Assembly: GCF_023156285.1 (NCBI RefSeq)
Contig: NZ_JAKZAJ010000003.1
Location: 248,001 to 312,000 of the forward strand
Direction of reading: 5' to 3'
DNA: 64,000 nucleotides
DNA from: Marinobacter koreensis
Lineage (GTDB): Bacteria > Pseudomonadota > Gammaproteobacteria > Pseudomonadales > Oleiphilaceae
The position numbers and the translations under genes were made by a program. Of the stretch, positions 7,530-20,390 are shown one piece after another; the first letter of the stretch is position 1, and each line of letters starts with the position of its first letter. Below the pieces are notes generated by a model. It was not told the DNA's origin and made no database searches. It saw only the letters and a program-made list of their open reading frames with translations.

Positions 7530-9475
7530 ACGTGCCTTTGCTGACCCTGGATTCCATATCCCTTGCCTACGGAATGCACCCACTTCTGGACGATGCCTCG
7601 CTGATCATGGACGCGGATGAGCGGGTTTGCCTGCTGGGCCGTAACGGTGAGGGCAAGTCAACCTTGCTCAGGATTGTGAGCGGCGAAATAACGCCAGACA
7701 GCGGAACGGTGCGCCTCGATGATGGCGCCATTCTCGCCGTGCTGCCCCAGAACCTGCCGTCGGATGATGATCGCAGGGCCTACGACGTTGTATCCGGTGC
7801 CTTTCCGGAAACCGGCGAATTGCTGTCGGAATATCATCGACTGTCGCAGCAGGCAGACGAATCAGCCCTGGAAGCCCTGATGAAGGTTCAGGAGCGGCTT
7901 GAGGCACTGGACGGCTGGATGCTCGATCAGAAGGTCACCACTATTCTGGGGCAATACGGTATCGATCCGGATCGGCGACTGAATACCCTTTCCGGGGGAT
8001 GGCAGCGGCGGGTTCTTCTGGCCCGGGCGCTGGTAGCGGAGCCGGACATCCTGTTGCTGGACGAGCCAACCAACCATCTGGACGTGCCGGCAATTGCCTG
8101 GCTCGAGGATGCGCTTTCCCAGTTCCGCGGTGCCATGCTGTTTGTCAGTCATGATCGCGCCTTCATTCGTCGTATGGCAACACGGATCGTCGAGCTCGAC
8201 CGGGGTAAGCTGGTGAGCTTTGCGGCCAGCTACGACCGGTATCTGGACCTCAAGGAGAAGGCCCTGGCCGAAGAGGAGCGTCAGAATGCCCTGTTCGACA
8301 AGCGTCTCAAGCAGGAAGAAGCCTGGATAAGACAGGGCATCAAGGCGCGTAGGACCCGCAATATGGGGCGGGTGAGGGCATTGAAGGCGATGCGGGAAGA
8401 GCATCGTCAGCGTCGCGTCCGCGGGGGCACGGCCAGTTTTTCCGTCGAGCAGGCCGACCGCTCCGGCAAGCTGGTGGTAGAAACGGCCAACGCGGGCTTT
8501 CATTACCCGGATGGCACGGCGGTTATCCGCGACATGAACCTGACCATCCTGCGGGGTGACAAAATCGGGCTGGTGGGCGAGAACGGCACCGGAAAAACCA
8601 CGCTTGTGCGGCTGCTGCTGGGAGATCTGGCGCCAACGGAGGGCAGTATTCGCCGGGGTACACGTCTGGAGGTGGCCTATTTCGATCAGCTTCGGGGCGA
8701 GCTTGACCTGGAGCGGAATGCCCTCGATAACCTGTCGGAAGGGCGCGAATTCATTGACATCAATGGTCAGAGCAAACATGTCCTGGGCTATCTTCAGGAA
8801 TTCCTGTTTACACCCGAGAGGGCTCGTTCCCCGGTGCGGGTGTTTTCGGGTGGGGAACGGGCTCGTTTGCTGCTCGCCAAGCTGTTCAGTAAACCGGCCA
8901 ATATTCTGGTGCTTGATGAGCCTACCAACGACCTTGACGTCGAAACCCTTGAGCTGCTGGAAGAGCAATTGGCGGAGTTTCAGGGCACGGTCATTGTGAT
9001 CAGTCACGACCGGGAATTCCTGGACAACGTGGTTACCGAGACGGTTTTCCTGGACGGGACGGGCAAGGTGAGGGAATACGTGGGCGGCTATTCCGATTGG
9101 CGTCATCAGGGCGGCCGTTTCCCTTCCGAGTTTGGCGGCAATCGACCGGATAAACAGGACAAGCACGAAAAGCCGGCCACTTCGGCAGAGGGTAAGCCAG
9201 CTTCGGGATCTTCGCCGTCCAGCGAGACTTCCGGTAAGCCGAAGCCTGCCAAATTGAGTTACAAGCTGAAACTTGAGTTGGAACAACTTCCGGGCAAAAT
9301 TGAGACACTGGAACAGGAAGTTGCTGATTTGCAGGATACAATTTCAGACGCGAATTTTTATTCAGGCCCACCCGATGATGTCGCGGCCACTCTGCAGAAA
9401 CTGACGGACACGGAGGCCCGTCTGGAGCAGGCTATCGAGCGGTGGATGGAGCTGGAAGAACAGGCGAATCAATGA
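7526..9475 (+). CDS. uup: ABC-F ATPase Uup
   Basis: A soluble 649-residue protein with two ABC ATPase domains and no membrane part. Domain 1 has GRNGEGKST, LSGGWQRRV and ILLLDEPTNHLD. Domain 2 has GENGTGKTT, FSGGERARL and ILVLDEPTNDLD. A Ser/Lys/Pro-rich linker (about 535-585) leads to the C-terminal coiled coil (about 590-645) that distinguishes Uup from the other ABC-F proteins and binds DNA in E. coli. The family acts on ribosomes, and Uup mutants show more transposon excision. The start is TTG at 7526 (GGAG five bases before) or GTG at 7532. The stop overlaps the next ATG (ATGA), so translation of the pair is coupled. Confidence 0.95.
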   Translation: MNVPLLTLDSISLAYGMHPLLDDASLIMDADERVCLLGRNGEGKSTLLRIVSGEITPDSGTVRLDDGAILAVLPQNLPSDDDRRAYDVVSGAFPETGELLSEYHRLSQQADESALEALMKVQERLEALDGWMLDQKVTTILGQYGIDPDRRLNTLSGGWQRRVLLARALVAEPDILLLDEPTNHLDVPAIAWLEDALSQFRGAMLFVSHDRAFIRRMATRIVELDRGKLVSFAASYDRYLDLKEKALAEEERQNALFDKRLKQEEAWIRQGIKARRTRNMGRVRALKAMREEHRQRRVRGGTASFSVEQADRSGKLVVETANAGFHYPDGTAVIRDMNLTILRGDKIGLVGENGTGKTTLVRLLLGDLAPTEGSIRRGTRLEVAYFDQLRGELDLERNALDNLSEGREFIDINGQSKHVLGYLQEFLFTPERARSPVRVFSGGERARLLLAKLFSKPANILVLDEPTNDLDVETLELLEEQLAEFQGTVIVISHDREFLDNVVTETVFLDGTGKVREYVGGYSDWRHQGGRFPSEFGGNRPDKQDKHEKPATSAEGKPASGSSPSSETSGKPKPAKLSYKLKLELEQLPGKIETLEQEVADLQDTISDANFYSGPPDDVAATLQKLTDTEARLEQAIERWMELEEQANQ

Positions 9476-10134
9476 ACGTTACCTATGATTTTCGATTTGA
9501 GGATGGGCGGCAGGTTGAGTTCAGGGTCACTGACCAACCTGCGAGAGTGACCGGAAGGGTCCCTGCGTGGGTAAAGCTGGAACACTGCCAGTGCAGCAAT
9601 TGTCCGCTCAAGCGAGAGAGTTCTCCGGAATGTCCGGCAGCTCTGGAGATCCTCCCGGTGGTGGAGGCCTTCCAGGCAGAAGATGCCTATCAGAAAGTCG
9701 ATGTGAAGGTGACGGACGAACGCCGGGATTACCACAAACAAACGGCCCTGGAAGAGGCACTGCGTTCGTTGTTGGGACTGAAAATGGCCACGAGTGGCTG
9801 TCCTGTGCTGGCGGAGCTGAAGTCGATGGCGGTTCATCATCTGCCGTTTGCCAGCAGCGATGAATTTATTATGCGCAGCGTGTCGCACTATCTTCTCGAG
9901 CAGTACTTTGTGAAGCGCAATCACGGCGAGCCGGATTGGGAGCTGAAAGGGCTGGTGGAACGAAACCAGCGGTTGCAACTGGTGAACCAGGCGCTCTGGC
10001 AACGAATTCACTCGGTGTGCAAGGGTGACAGCAACCTGAAAGCGTTGCTCAATTTCTTTTCGATGGCATCAAGCGTGAGCTTTTCGCTGGAGAGTCAGCT
10101 TCGGAAGCTCGAAGCAAAAATGAAAGGGGATTGA
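9472..10134 (+). CDS. Conserved protein of unknown function with an N-terminal Cys cluster
   Basis: A 220-residue protein starting MNVTYDFRFEDGRQVEF. The start is fixed by the ATGA overlap with the uup stop. Residues 38-57 hold four closely spaced cysteines (C-x-C-x2-C then x8-C, in EHCQCSNCPLKRESSPECP), which could bind a metal. A further Cys lies in TSGCPVLAELKS. The rest looks helical and ends in a probable coiled coil (LESQLRKLEAKMKGD). There is no signal peptide or membrane segment. I do not recognise a family with a known function. Translational coupling to uup is the only context clue. Confidence 0.75.
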   Translation: MNVTYDFRFEDGRQVEFRVTDQPARVTGRVPAWVKLEHCQCSNCPLKRESSPECPAALEILPVVEAFQAEDAYQKVDVKVTDERRDYHKQTALEEALRSLLGLKMATSGCPVLAELKSMAVHHLPFASSDEFIMRSVSHYLLEQYFVKRNHGEPDWELKGLVERNQRLQLVNQALWQRIHSVCKGDSNLKALLNFFSMASSVSFSLESQLRKLEAKMKGD

Positions 10135-10136
10135 AC

Positions 10137-10160
10137 GGGGCGGTCCGCAAAGACCGCCCC
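10137..10160. terminator. Hairpin between converging genes, possible terminator
   Basis: Perfect 9-base inverted repeat GGGGCGGTC / GACCGCCCC with a 6-base loop, 2 bases after the stop of the Cys-rich gene and 12 bases before the end of the universal stress gene. It has no T run, so it may work with Rho or only as an RNA end protector. Confidence 0.55.
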
Positions 10161-10172
10161 GGTCACATTGGA

Positions 10173-10604
10173 TCAGTGAATCCTGACGGCGAGTACGTCG
10201 CATTCGGTACCGTGGAGTACGCCGTTAGCCGTTGAACCCAGCAGCAGCTGGAAACCTTTTCGCCCATGGCTGCCGACAATCACCAGATCGACATTGTGTT
10301 CCTTGGCCAGTCGATGGATCTCTGATTCCGGGCGGCCGACCGTCACAATCTGATGGTCCTTTGCAACCCCGTACTGATCGCCGTACTTGCCGAGTTCCTC
10401 CCGGGCGGCCTTGTCGAGTTGATCCTGCAGCTCGGTCAGGTCCATTGGGATATCCCCGCCATAAGCATAACCCACCGGTTCAACAACATGGACCAGAACC
10501 AGTTGCGCACCGTGGGCACTGCACACTGCCTTTGCCTTCTCGAGAACCTGAGGGGCTTCTTCGGTGAGATCTATGGCAACAAGCATTTTCTGATAGGCGG
10601 ACAT
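10173..10604 (-). CDS. Universal stress protein, UspA family
   Basis: A 143-residue single Usp domain starting MSAYQKMLVAIDLTEEAP. The ATP-binding signature G-x2-G-x9-G-S/T appears as GSHGRKGF followed by LLLGSTANGVL, and the C-terminus ends in DVLAVRIH. This points to the ATP-binding subgroup (UspFG/MJ0577-like) or a UspA relative. The ribosome site is TAAGGAG, 7 bases before the ATG. It stands alone, convergent with the uup pair. Confidence 0.93.
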   Translation of the reverse strand: MSAYQKMLVAIDLTEEAPQVLEKAKAVCSAHGAQLVLVHVVEPVGYAYGGDIPMDLTELQDQLDKAAREELGKYGDQYGVAKDHQIVTVGRPESEIHRLAKEHNVDLVIVGSHGRKGFQLLLGSTANGVLHGTECDVLAVRIH

Positions 10605-10745
10605 CGCATTACTCCTTAGGGTTCAGCGTATACGGGAATAGTAGCCTAAATTTTAGAACAACAGTGTAGTGCCAAAGTGACAGGCATCAAGAACGGGAGG
10701 GAAAGAGGCCGGCGCTGCCAGATGACGCGTCGGCCGGGAGGAGTG

Positions 10746-11567
10746 TCAGCCGTTGCCTTTCTGGAGGAGTTCGATGGTCTTGGCGAGATGTTTCAGAATG
10801 CCCTTCGAATAGCGGTCAATCACGAAACTGACGTTATTTTCGTTGTAGTTGACGTAAGAGCCACGGATGAACTGCCATTTGGTGCTGATGTTGTCGAGCT
10901 GGTCTTTGAGCTCTCCCTGTGCCGGTCCGTTACGGACCGTCGCGAACAGCGCATCAAAATCGCGTGCCTGTTCATCAAGCGGCTTCTCCGAGGAAGAGCC
11001 CTGAAATGTCTGGGCCACGGAGGAGTTGGTCCTTGCCGAGTATTTCGCCATCATCTGCGCCATTTTAACGGCGGCCATTCGCGCCGCTTCAACCCGATCG
11101 TTGGTGTCCGTCTGGGTGCTCTCCTGGGCGACTTTATACAGGTCCGTTGCCTTGTTGCTCATGGCGACGGCCTGGTTGGCCATATCCGACACGAGGCGCA
11201 GATCGGGATACCCTTCCTTGCGAACCACGTTGATATTGTCCCGCATCAGGGATTTGAACTTGTCGAACTCCTGATTCAGTGACTCGATCTGATCTTTTGA
11301 TAATACTCCGCCGGTGCTCGCGCTGACTGCGTTCATCGCATCGTTTGCGGCGTTGATGCCTGCGACAATTTCGTTCAGGGTGTCGGTGGATCCGGTTGCG
11401 CTGAATCGGTAGAACGCATCCAGCGCCATATAGTTGCTGATTCGGAAACTGTGGAGGTCGGAGAGGAAGGCGCTCGTATTCTCCTGGGCCCTGGCGCTGA
11501 GGGAAGTGATGGCCAGAACAACAAGGGCCAGAGCAAGGGATCGGAACCGCAAGCGGGCATCATTCAT
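10746..11567 (-). CDS. Secreted alpha-helical protein of unknown function
   Basis: A 273-residue protein with a clear signal peptide (RSLALALVVLAITSLSARAQ, cleavage after ARA). The mature part is almost entirely helix-forming, with heptad-like runs and no cysteine. It may be a four-helix bundle resembling the type IV pili sensor region (PilJ_N) of chemoreceptors; this is only a guess from the pattern. There is no membrane segment after the signal, so it is probably periplasmic. It is a single gene, divergent from fadB and transcribed toward uspA. Confidence 0.7.
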   Translation of the reverse strand: MNDARLRFRSLALALVVLAITSLSARAQENTSAFLSDLHSFRISNYMALDAFYRFSATGSTDTLNEIVAGINAANDAMNAVSASTGGVLSKDQIESLNQEFDKFKSLMRDNINVVRKEGYPDLRLVSDMANQAVAMSNKATDLYKVAQESTQTDTNDRVEAARMAAVKMAQMMAKYSARTNSSVAQTFQGSSSEKPLDEQARDFDALFATVRNGPAQGELKDQLDNISTKWQFIRGSYVNYNENNVSFVIDRYSKGILKHLAKTIELLQKGNG

Positions 11568-11999
11568 CGGATATTTCTCCGTAATACAGTTTTATTATTG
11601 TCGACCAAAGTCGCAATTCGAAGGTAAAGTAACTGCACTGACCAATCAAGCGATTTTCCGAAGGTTCGGAGCCCAAATTGCAAAGAACTTTGAAATGTAT
11701 GTGACAAAGTTCACGGTTTTTCTCCAAGACCCATTATAGGTCCCTGAATTTCATAATGTCTTGATGTTTTCGGCCCTCAGCTCCCGCTTCGATCGGGAAC
11801 TTTTGAGTAGGCCAGACAAGAAACAAATTGACAAACGCTCGGTTTTTTTTCATCGTGTGCCCTCACGATTCAAACGACTGTATGAATTTTGGATCGAATG
11901 ATCGGGCAGTGACCGAAATCTCGCTGCACGGGCAGCCCCTGCGACGGATCAGGTCTCGGGGGCTGCCAGCAGTTCCAAACACAGACTGGAGATCAGTTG
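11568..11999. other. Intergenic region, divergent leader of the secreted protein and fadBA
   Basis: 432 bases without a gene, noticeably AT-rich. It should hold the promoters of both neighbours. A weak candidate for fadBA is TTCACG, 18 bases, TTATAG around 11710-11740. I see no clear FadR or PsrA operator; a PsrA-like imperfect repeat at 11832-11845 has the wrong spacing. A GGAG at 11988-11991 is the ribosome site of fadB. Confidence 0.4.
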
Positions 12000-15355
<3,356 letters not shown>

Positions 15356-15390
15356 GACCCTTGTGGGTAGCTTGATGCTCTGAATGCAGG

Positions 15391-15420
15391 AGGCCCGGCA
15401 AATGCCGGGCCTCGCTGTTT
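15391..15420 (+). terminator. Terminator of fadBA
   Basis: Perfect 10-base inverted repeat AGGCCCGGCA / TGCCGGGCCT with a 2-base loop, followed by a short T-rich tail (CGCTGTTT), 35 bases after the fadA stop. Confidence 0.75.
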
Positions 15421-15473
15421 CGGGAATGTGAAAAAGGCCGGTTTAGTACAAAGAATGGGTTGTCTTGCCAATC

Positions 15474-15502
15474 TTGACCCTGTAAAACAGTGAGCCTATA
15501 CC
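15474..15502 (+). promoter_or_regulatory. Sigma-70 promoter of topA
   Basis: TTGACC (15474-15479), 17 bases, TATACC (15497-15502). It lies about 100 bases before the topA start and after the fadBA terminator. Confidence 0.6.
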
Positions 15503-15604
15503 AAGGGGCGGTGCGTATGTGTTTTCTAGCCGCCTGATTTTACAGCGAGTTTACGGTTTGCTGAATATTTGACCGATTTGTCGCCAAGGAAACAGATCTC
15601 CGAT

Positions 15605-18238
15605 ATGGGTAAAAGTCTCGTTATTGTCGAGTCGCCAGCGAAAGCCAAGACCATCAACAAGTACCTGGGCTCGGACTACATCGTTAAATCCAGTGTGGGC
15701 CATATCCGCGACCTCCCGGTCAGCGGTAGTGGTTCCCAGACTGATCCGAAGGAGCGTGCTCGTCAGGCTGCACTGACACGCAAGATGAGTCCGGAGGAAA
15801 AGGCCGAGCACAAGAAACGCAAGGCGCGCGAACAGCTGGTCACCCGTATGGGGGTGGACCCGGATCATGACTGGCAGGCCCGATACGAGATTCTCCCGGG
15901 TAAAGAGAAGGTCGTCAGCGAACTGAAACGCCTGGCGAAATCGGCAGACCATATTTATCTCGCAACGGATTTGGACCGCGAAGGGGAGGCGATTGCCTGG
16001 CATCTTCAGGAAACCATCGGTGGCGAGCCGGAAAAATATCGCCGGGTGGTCTTTAACGAAATCACCAAGCGCGCAATCAAGGAAGCATTCAAGGATCCGG
16101 GAAACCTGGATTCCAATCGCGTCAATGCGCAGCAGGCTCGCCGTTTCCTGGATCGCGTGGTCGGCTACATGGTTTCACCCCTGCTGTGGGCCAAGATTGC
16201 CCGCGGCCTGTCCGCCGGAAGGGTTCAGTCCGTTGCTGTTCGCCTGATTGTCGAGCGGGAGCGGGAAATCCGGAAATTCGTTCCGGAAGAATTCTGGCAG
16301 TTGCATGCTGATCTCACGCCGGCGCAGGCAAAAGAGCCTGTCCGCTTTGAGGTGACCCGTTACCAGGACCAGCCCTATCGTCCGGTCAACGAGAGCCAGA
16401 GCAACGAACACGTGGATCGTTTGAAGGCAGGCGCGTTCAAGGTCGCAAAGCGGGAGGATAAACCGACCCGTTCGCGGCCTTCCGCGCCTTTTATCACGTC
16501 GACCTTGCAGCAGGCTGCGAGCAACCGGATGGGCTTCAGTGTCAAGAAAACCATGATGCTGGCCCAGCGTCTGTACGAGGCGGGTTTCATTACGTACATG
16601 CGTACGGACTCCACCAACCTGAGCCAGGAGGCGGTTGCCGGCTGCCGTGACTTTATCAAGGACCAGTTCGGCGATCGGTATCTTCCCGAGAAGCCGCGCG
16701 TCTATGGTAGCAAGGAGGGGGCTCAGGAGGCGCACGAAGCGATTCGTCCTACCGACGTAAGCCGCCGCCCCTCCGACATTAGCGGCCTGGAAAAGGACGC
16801 AGAGAAGCTCTATGACCTGATCTGGCGACAGTTTATTGCCTGCCAGATGGCCGATGCGGAGTTCCTGAGCACGTCGATCGTCGTTGCGAACGATGGATAC
16901 GAGCTGAGAACGCGCGGGCGCATCATCAAATTCGACGGTTTTCTCAAGGCTGCGCCGCAATCCGGGAAAAAGGACGAGGATGTCGCCTTGCCGGATATCC
17001 AGGTAAACGACACGCTGGATCTGAAAAAGCTGGATCCCAGTCAGCACTTTACCAAGCCGGCCCCCCGGTATACCGAAGCGAGCCTGGTAAAAGAATTGGA
17101 AAAACAGGGGATTGGTCGACCCTCAACCTACGCCTCCATCATATCCACGATCCAGGATCGGGGTTATGTGCGTCTTCAGAACAGGCGCTTCTATGCCGAA
17201 AAGATGGGGGAGATTGTCACGGAGCGACTGCACGAATCCTTCCCCAATCTGATGGATTACGATTTTACCGCCAGGATGGAGGACGAACTCGACGAAATCG
17301 CCGATGGCGAGGTCGACTGGAAGAAAGTCCTCAATGATTTCTACGGTCGGTTCCGCCAGCAACTGGACGAAGCCGGCCAGGCAGACGGTGGAATGCGGGC
17401 AAATACGCCCACCGAGACTGATATTCCCTGCCCAAGCTGTGGTCGGAACATGCAGATCCGGGTAGCCAGTACGGGCGTCTTCCTCGGCTGCTCGGGATAT
17501 TCGCTTCCACCCAAGGAACGCTGCAAGACCACGATCAACCTTGTGTCCGGTGACGAAGTGGTCAGTGCGGATGAAGACGTGGAAGGCGAGGGCGAGACCC
17601 GCTTGCTGCGCAAGAAGCGTCGCTGTCCGAAATGTGGCACCGCCATGGACAGTTACCTGATTGACGAGACCCGCAAGTTGCACGTGTGTGGTAATAACCC
17701 GGACTGTTCCGGGTACGAGGTGGAAAAAGGCACTTTCAGGATCAAGGGTTACGATGGACCCACCCTTGAATGCGACAAGTGTGGCTCGGAGATGCAGCTG
17801 AAGACCGGGCGATTTGGCAAGTATTTCGGGTGTACCAACCCGGATTGTAAAAATACCCGTAAGCTCCTGAAGAGTGGGGAGCCAGCGCCTCCCAAGATGG
17901 ATCCGGTGCCCATGCCGGAACTCCAGTGCCAGAAAGTCGACGACACCTATGTTCTGCGCGATGGCGCCTCGGGGCTGTTTCTTGCAGCCAGTAAATTCCC
18001 GAAAAATCGGGAGACCCGGCCGCCACTTGTAAAAGAGATCAAGCCGCATCGGAAAGAAATTGATCCGAAGTACGACTATTTGATGGATGCGCCTGAAACC
18101 GATCCGGAGGGCAATCCGACGGTGATTCGCTACAGTCGGAAGTCCAAGGAGCAATATGTAATGTCGGAGAAAGACGGCAAATCCACCGGTTGGTCCGCCT
18201 GGTACGTTAACGGCAAGTGGCAGCCGAAAGAAAAGTAG
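15605..18238 (+). CDS. topA: DNA topoisomerase I
   Basis: An 877-residue type IA topoisomerase that relaxes negative supercoils. The Toprim domain opens with [14 protein letters not shown] and carries the acidic triad motif [12 protein letters not shown]. The active-site tyrosine (about Tyr331) is in [11 protein letters not shown]. The C-terminal part holds three Zn-ribbon type modules with Cys pairs (CPSCG, CPKCG, CDKCG and their partners such as NPDCK), then a basic tail. The ATG at 15605 gives the canonical [10 protein letters not shown] start; an in-frame upstream start at 15569 lacks homology. Single-gene transcript with its own promoter and terminator. Confidence 0.97.
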   Translation: MGKSLVIVESPAKAKTINKYLGSDYIVKSSVGHIRDLPVSGSGSQTDPKERARQAALTRKMSPEEKAEHKKRKAREQLVTRMGVDPDHDWQARYEILPGKEKVVSELKRLAKSADHIYLATDLDREGEAIAWHLQETIGGEPEKYRRVVFNEITKRAIKEAFKDPGNLDSNRVNAQQARRFLDRVVGYMVSPLLWAKIARGLSAGRVQSVAVRLIVEREREIRKFVPEEFWQLHADLTPAQAKEPVRFEVTRYQDQPYRPVNESQSNEHVDRLKAGAFKVAKREDKPTRSRPSAPFITSTLQQAASNRMGFSVKKTMMLAQRLYEAGFITYMRTDSTNLSQEAVAGCRDFIKDQFGDRYLPEKPRVYGSKEGAQEAHEAIRPTDVSRRPSDISGLEKDAEKLYDLIWRQFIACQMADAEFLSTSIVVANDGYELRTRGRIIKFDGFLKAAPQSGKKDEDVALPDIQVNDTLDLKKLDPSQHFTKPAPRYTEASLVKELEKQGIGRPSTYASIISTIQDRGYVRLQNRRFYAEKMGEIVTERLHESFPNLMDYDFTARMEDELDEIADGEVDWKKVLNDFYGRFRQQLDEAGQADGGMRANTPTETDIPCPSCGRNMQIRVASTGVFLGCSGYSLPPKERCKTTINLVSGDEVVSADEDVEGEGETRLLRKKRRCPKCGTAMDSYLIDETRKLHVCGNNPDCSGYEVEKGTFRIKGYDGPTLECDKCGSEMQLKTGRFGKYFGCTNPDCKNTRKLLKSGEPAPPKMDPVPMPELQCQKVDDTYVLRDGASGLFLAASKFPKNRETRPPLVKEIKPHRKEIDPKYDYLMDAPETDPEGNPTVIRYSRKSKEQYVMSEKDGKSTGWSAWYVNGKWQPKEK

Positions 18239-18242
18239 GGCG

Positions 18243-18272
18243 AAAAAAAAGGGGCAGAAACTGCCCCTTTTT
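18243..18272. terminator. Bidirectional terminator between topA and the reductase gene
   Basis: A-run, stem GGGGCAG / CTGCCCC with loop AAA (18251-18267), then a T-run. It works for topA on plus and for the converging reductase gene on minus. Confidence 0.88.
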
Positions 18273-18279
18273 CAATTGA

Positions 18280-19155
18280 TTACCGGAACTTCCTCAGTCT
18301 CTGGATCAAGGAAGACGTATCCCACCGACGCCCTCCCATCGATTGGACATCGGCGTAAAACTGGTCCACCAGGGCGGTTACCGGAATACTTGCATTGATC
18401 TTCCTTGCTTCCTCAAGGCACATGCCGAGATCTTTTCTCATCCAGTCCACCGCAAACCCGTGGTTGAATTCTCCATCGATCATGGTGCCTGAGCGGTTTT
18501 CCATCTGCCAGGATTGCGCCGCGCCTTTTGAAATGACGTCTACGACCTTGCGCACATCCAGGTTTGCCTGCTCTGCAAAGTGCAGCGCCTCGGACAGGCC
18601 CTGAACCAGCCCCGCGATCGCGATCTGGTTGACCATTTTGGTTTTCTGGCCACTGCCAGGGGGGCCGAGGAGCGTCACTGCGCGGGCATAGTGCTCCATG
18701 ATCGGGCTGGCCTTGCTGAAGTCACTCTCGGACCCACCGCACATGATGGTCAGTTGGCCATTTTCCGCCCCCTGCTGTCCGCCGGAGATTGGCGCATCAA
18801 TGAAGCCCAGCCCCTTTTTGGAGGCTGCTGCGGCAAGATGCTCTGCAATGCCTGCGGAGGCCGTTGTGTGATCGACCAGGACGGCACCTTCCGGAGCATT
18901 GGCCAGAATGCCCCCGTCACCCTCATATACTTCGGTCAGATCTTTGTCCGCGCCGACGCAGGTCATCACAAAGTCGGCACCTTGCACGGCCTCTGCTATG
19001 GTGCTGCAGGCGGTCCCGCGGTGTTTGCTGGCCCATTCCCCGGCTTTTGCCAGTGTCCGGTTCCAGACCCGAACCGAAAGGCCCGCCTTGGCCAGATGAC
19101 CTGCCATTGGGTAGCCCATAACGCCGAGCCCAATAAAGCTAACGGTGGTTGTCAT
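18280..19155 (-). CDS. NAD(P)-dependent beta-hydroxyacid dehydrogenase (3-hydroxyisobutyrate dehydrogenase type)
   Basis: A 291-residue enzyme of the 3-hydroxyisobutyrate / tartronate semialdehyde / glyoxylate reductase superfamily. The Rossmann motif is SFIGLGVMGYPMAGHLAKAG. The substrate-binding block is FIDAPISGGQQGAENG. The catalytic lysine lies in GSGQKTKMVNQ. The family cannot be split by eye into HIBADH, GarR or succinic semialdehyde reductase, and no valine or glyoxylate pathway genes are nearby. AGGAG precedes the ATG. It converges on topA. Confidence 0.87.
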   Translation of the reverse strand: MTTTVSFIGLGVMGYPMAGHLAKAGLSVRVWNRTLAKAGEWASKHRGTACSTIAEAVQGADFVMTCVGADKDLTEVYEGDGGILANAPEGAVLVDHTTASAGIAEHLAAAASKKGLGFIDAPISGGQQGAENGQLTIMCGGSESDFSKASPIMEHYARAVTLLGPPGSGQKTKMVNQIAIAGLVQGLSEALHFAEQANLDVRKVVDVISKGAAQSWQMENRSGTMIDGEFNHGFAVDWMRKDLGMCLEEARKINASIPVTALVDQFYADVQSMGGRRWDTSSLIQRLRKFR

Positions 19156-19519
19156 AGAGGTCTCCTGAAGTCGAGATATTTTTCTTGTCGTTAGAAGTTA
19201 CCACGGCAACTTGCTCATATCCTGCAAATTTCCTGTTCCCGGAAAAGGGGGCGTGTGCTTGCGCCTCCCATCATCATACCCTGCCTTTTTGTTGAACGCA
19301 GTCACACACTCACTATCAGTCAGGCTGGTATGGCACGGATTTATGGATCTTTTGTAATGTAGTTCTTATGCTTTGAGGTTCAGCTGCAAGGAAGCGCTGC
19401 AATGGAGCGGCCCAACGCCATCTGCGTCCTCATTGCTTTATGTATCCGGGTAGCTGGTTACAGAGAAGTCCGGAACTTCCGGGCTTGCCGTCCTGATGTT
19501 GTAACTGTGAGGGAACTAC
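19156..19519. other. Intergenic region upstream of the M48 protease remnant
   Basis: 364 bases with no convincing gene. A weak promoter candidate for the protease is TTGAAC (19292-19297), 16 bases, TATCAG (19314-19319). I see no repeat or structured RNA. Confidence 0.35.
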
Positions 19520-20173
19520 ATGGATCTGGTTTATAAACACGAAAAGCCTTTGCTCCGAATTGCAATCGTGCTGTCTGCGATTATCTGGCTGGCTCTTTTG
19601 GTTGGTACGTTTGGAATCTTGCTGGTCTACCTGCTTCTTGGTTATCTGTTTTTTCTGTTTGCGCATTCTGCATTTATCTCCCATCTCAAGGGATCCGGGG
19701 TTCGAATCAGTCCGGAGCAGTACCCGGACCTTTATGATCGACTTTCACGATGCTGTGAGAAAGTGGGTGTATCGAAGGTGCCCGAGGCCTATCTGCTGCG
19801 GACGGACTTTTTCAATGCACTGGCGACCAAATTCCTTGGCCGGCATTTTGTTGTGCTGTTTACTGATGTGATTGACGCGCTGGAAGATCAGCCGGGTGCT
19901 GTGGATTTTTATATTGGCCATGAACTGGGCCATATTCACCGCAAGCATCTTTCCTGGCGGGCTTTCGTTATGCCCGGTTCGCTGCTTCCGGTGCTGGGGC
20001 CCGCGTTACGACGCGCCGAAGAGTATACCTGCGACAGGTACGGTGTGGCGTGCTGTCAATCCGAGGACGACATCAAGGCGGCAATCGCTGCCATTGCGGC
20101 GGGGGATACCCGTCTCTTACCCTGGACAATGCGCCCCAGGGCTACACCATTGATGTCTACGAGGAAGGGATGA
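19520..20173 (+). CDS. Membrane M48-family metalloprotease, truncated and frameshifted at the C-terminus
   Basis: A 217-residue product starting MDLVYKHEKPLLRIAIVLSA, with a long N-terminal hydrophobic hairpin (about 12-50). An M48 zinc protease core follows: HELGH at 134-138 and the third ligand Glu in RRAEEYTCDRYG. After AAIAAGDTR (about 198) the sequence loses protease character and runs 19 residues into a stop. The same DNA read in another frame from 20110 encodes a pilin-like C-terminus. From memory, related proteins of marine gammaproteobacteria are much longer: the protease core, another membrane part, then a pilin-like segment. I infer an internal deletion that also shifted the frame. 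Whether the shortened protease is still active is unknown. Confidence 0.75.
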   Translation: MDLVYKHEKPLLRIAIVLSAIIWLALLVGTFGILLVYLLLGYLFFLFAHSAFISHLKGSGVRISPEQYPDLYDRLSRCCEKVGVSKVPEAYLLRTDFFNALATKFLGRHFVVLFTDVIDALEDQPGAVDFYIGHELGHIHRKHLSWRAFVMPGSLLPVLGPALRRAEEYTCDRYGVACCQSEDDIKAAIAAIAAGDTRLLPWTMRPRATPLMSTRKG

Positions 20174-20313
20174 TCGGCGTCGAGATGGGGGTGGATTCAT
20201 CCGGAGAGAGCCAGTATCTCGTACTCGAGCCTTCAGTCACGGAAGGTGCGATCGAGTGGGTGTGCTACGGCCAGAATGCGGACCAGCGTTATTTGCCCGC
20301 CAGCTGCCGTTGA
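20110..20313 (+). pseudogene. Pilin-like C-terminal remnant, out of frame with the M48 protease
   Basis: From 20110 the frame used by this stretch has no start of its own. It encodes PSLTLDNAPQGYTIDVYEEG and, further on, WVCYGQNADQRYLPASCR before a TGA. The end (aromatic-Cys, then LPxSCR) is typical of the disulfide-closed C-terminus of type IV pilin-like proteins. It overlaps the last part of the protease frame, which points to one ancestral gene that lost its middle. No other pilus gene is nearby. Confidence 0.6.
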
Positions 20314-20390
20314 CGGAACCCAAGCCTGAGGGTTAACCCTCGTCCTGTACTAGACTCGAATTTAGAGCTTCAGGACGAGGGGGCGCATTT

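Noticed and set aside
7862..9286. 474-codon minus-strand open frame opposite uup
   Set aside because: Shadow of uup; both ABC domains on the plus strand are complete.
11832..11845. PsrA-like operator (CAAAC ... GTTT) upstream of fadBA
   Set aside because: The spacing is 5 bases where the described motif allows 2 to 4, and the outer bases do not match. It could be chance in an AT-rich leader.
19331..19346. Possible sigma-54 promoter (TGGCAC element) before the M48 gene
   Set aside because: The -24 element fits, but at the required distance the sequence is TATGG instead of TTGCA/T, so the essential GC of -12 is missing.
20050..20313. Independent small gene starting at the ATG/TTG inside the M48 gene
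   Set aside because: The first part of this frame is a shadow of the protease. Only the part from 20110 has pilin-like character, so it was kept as a remnant, not as a gene.
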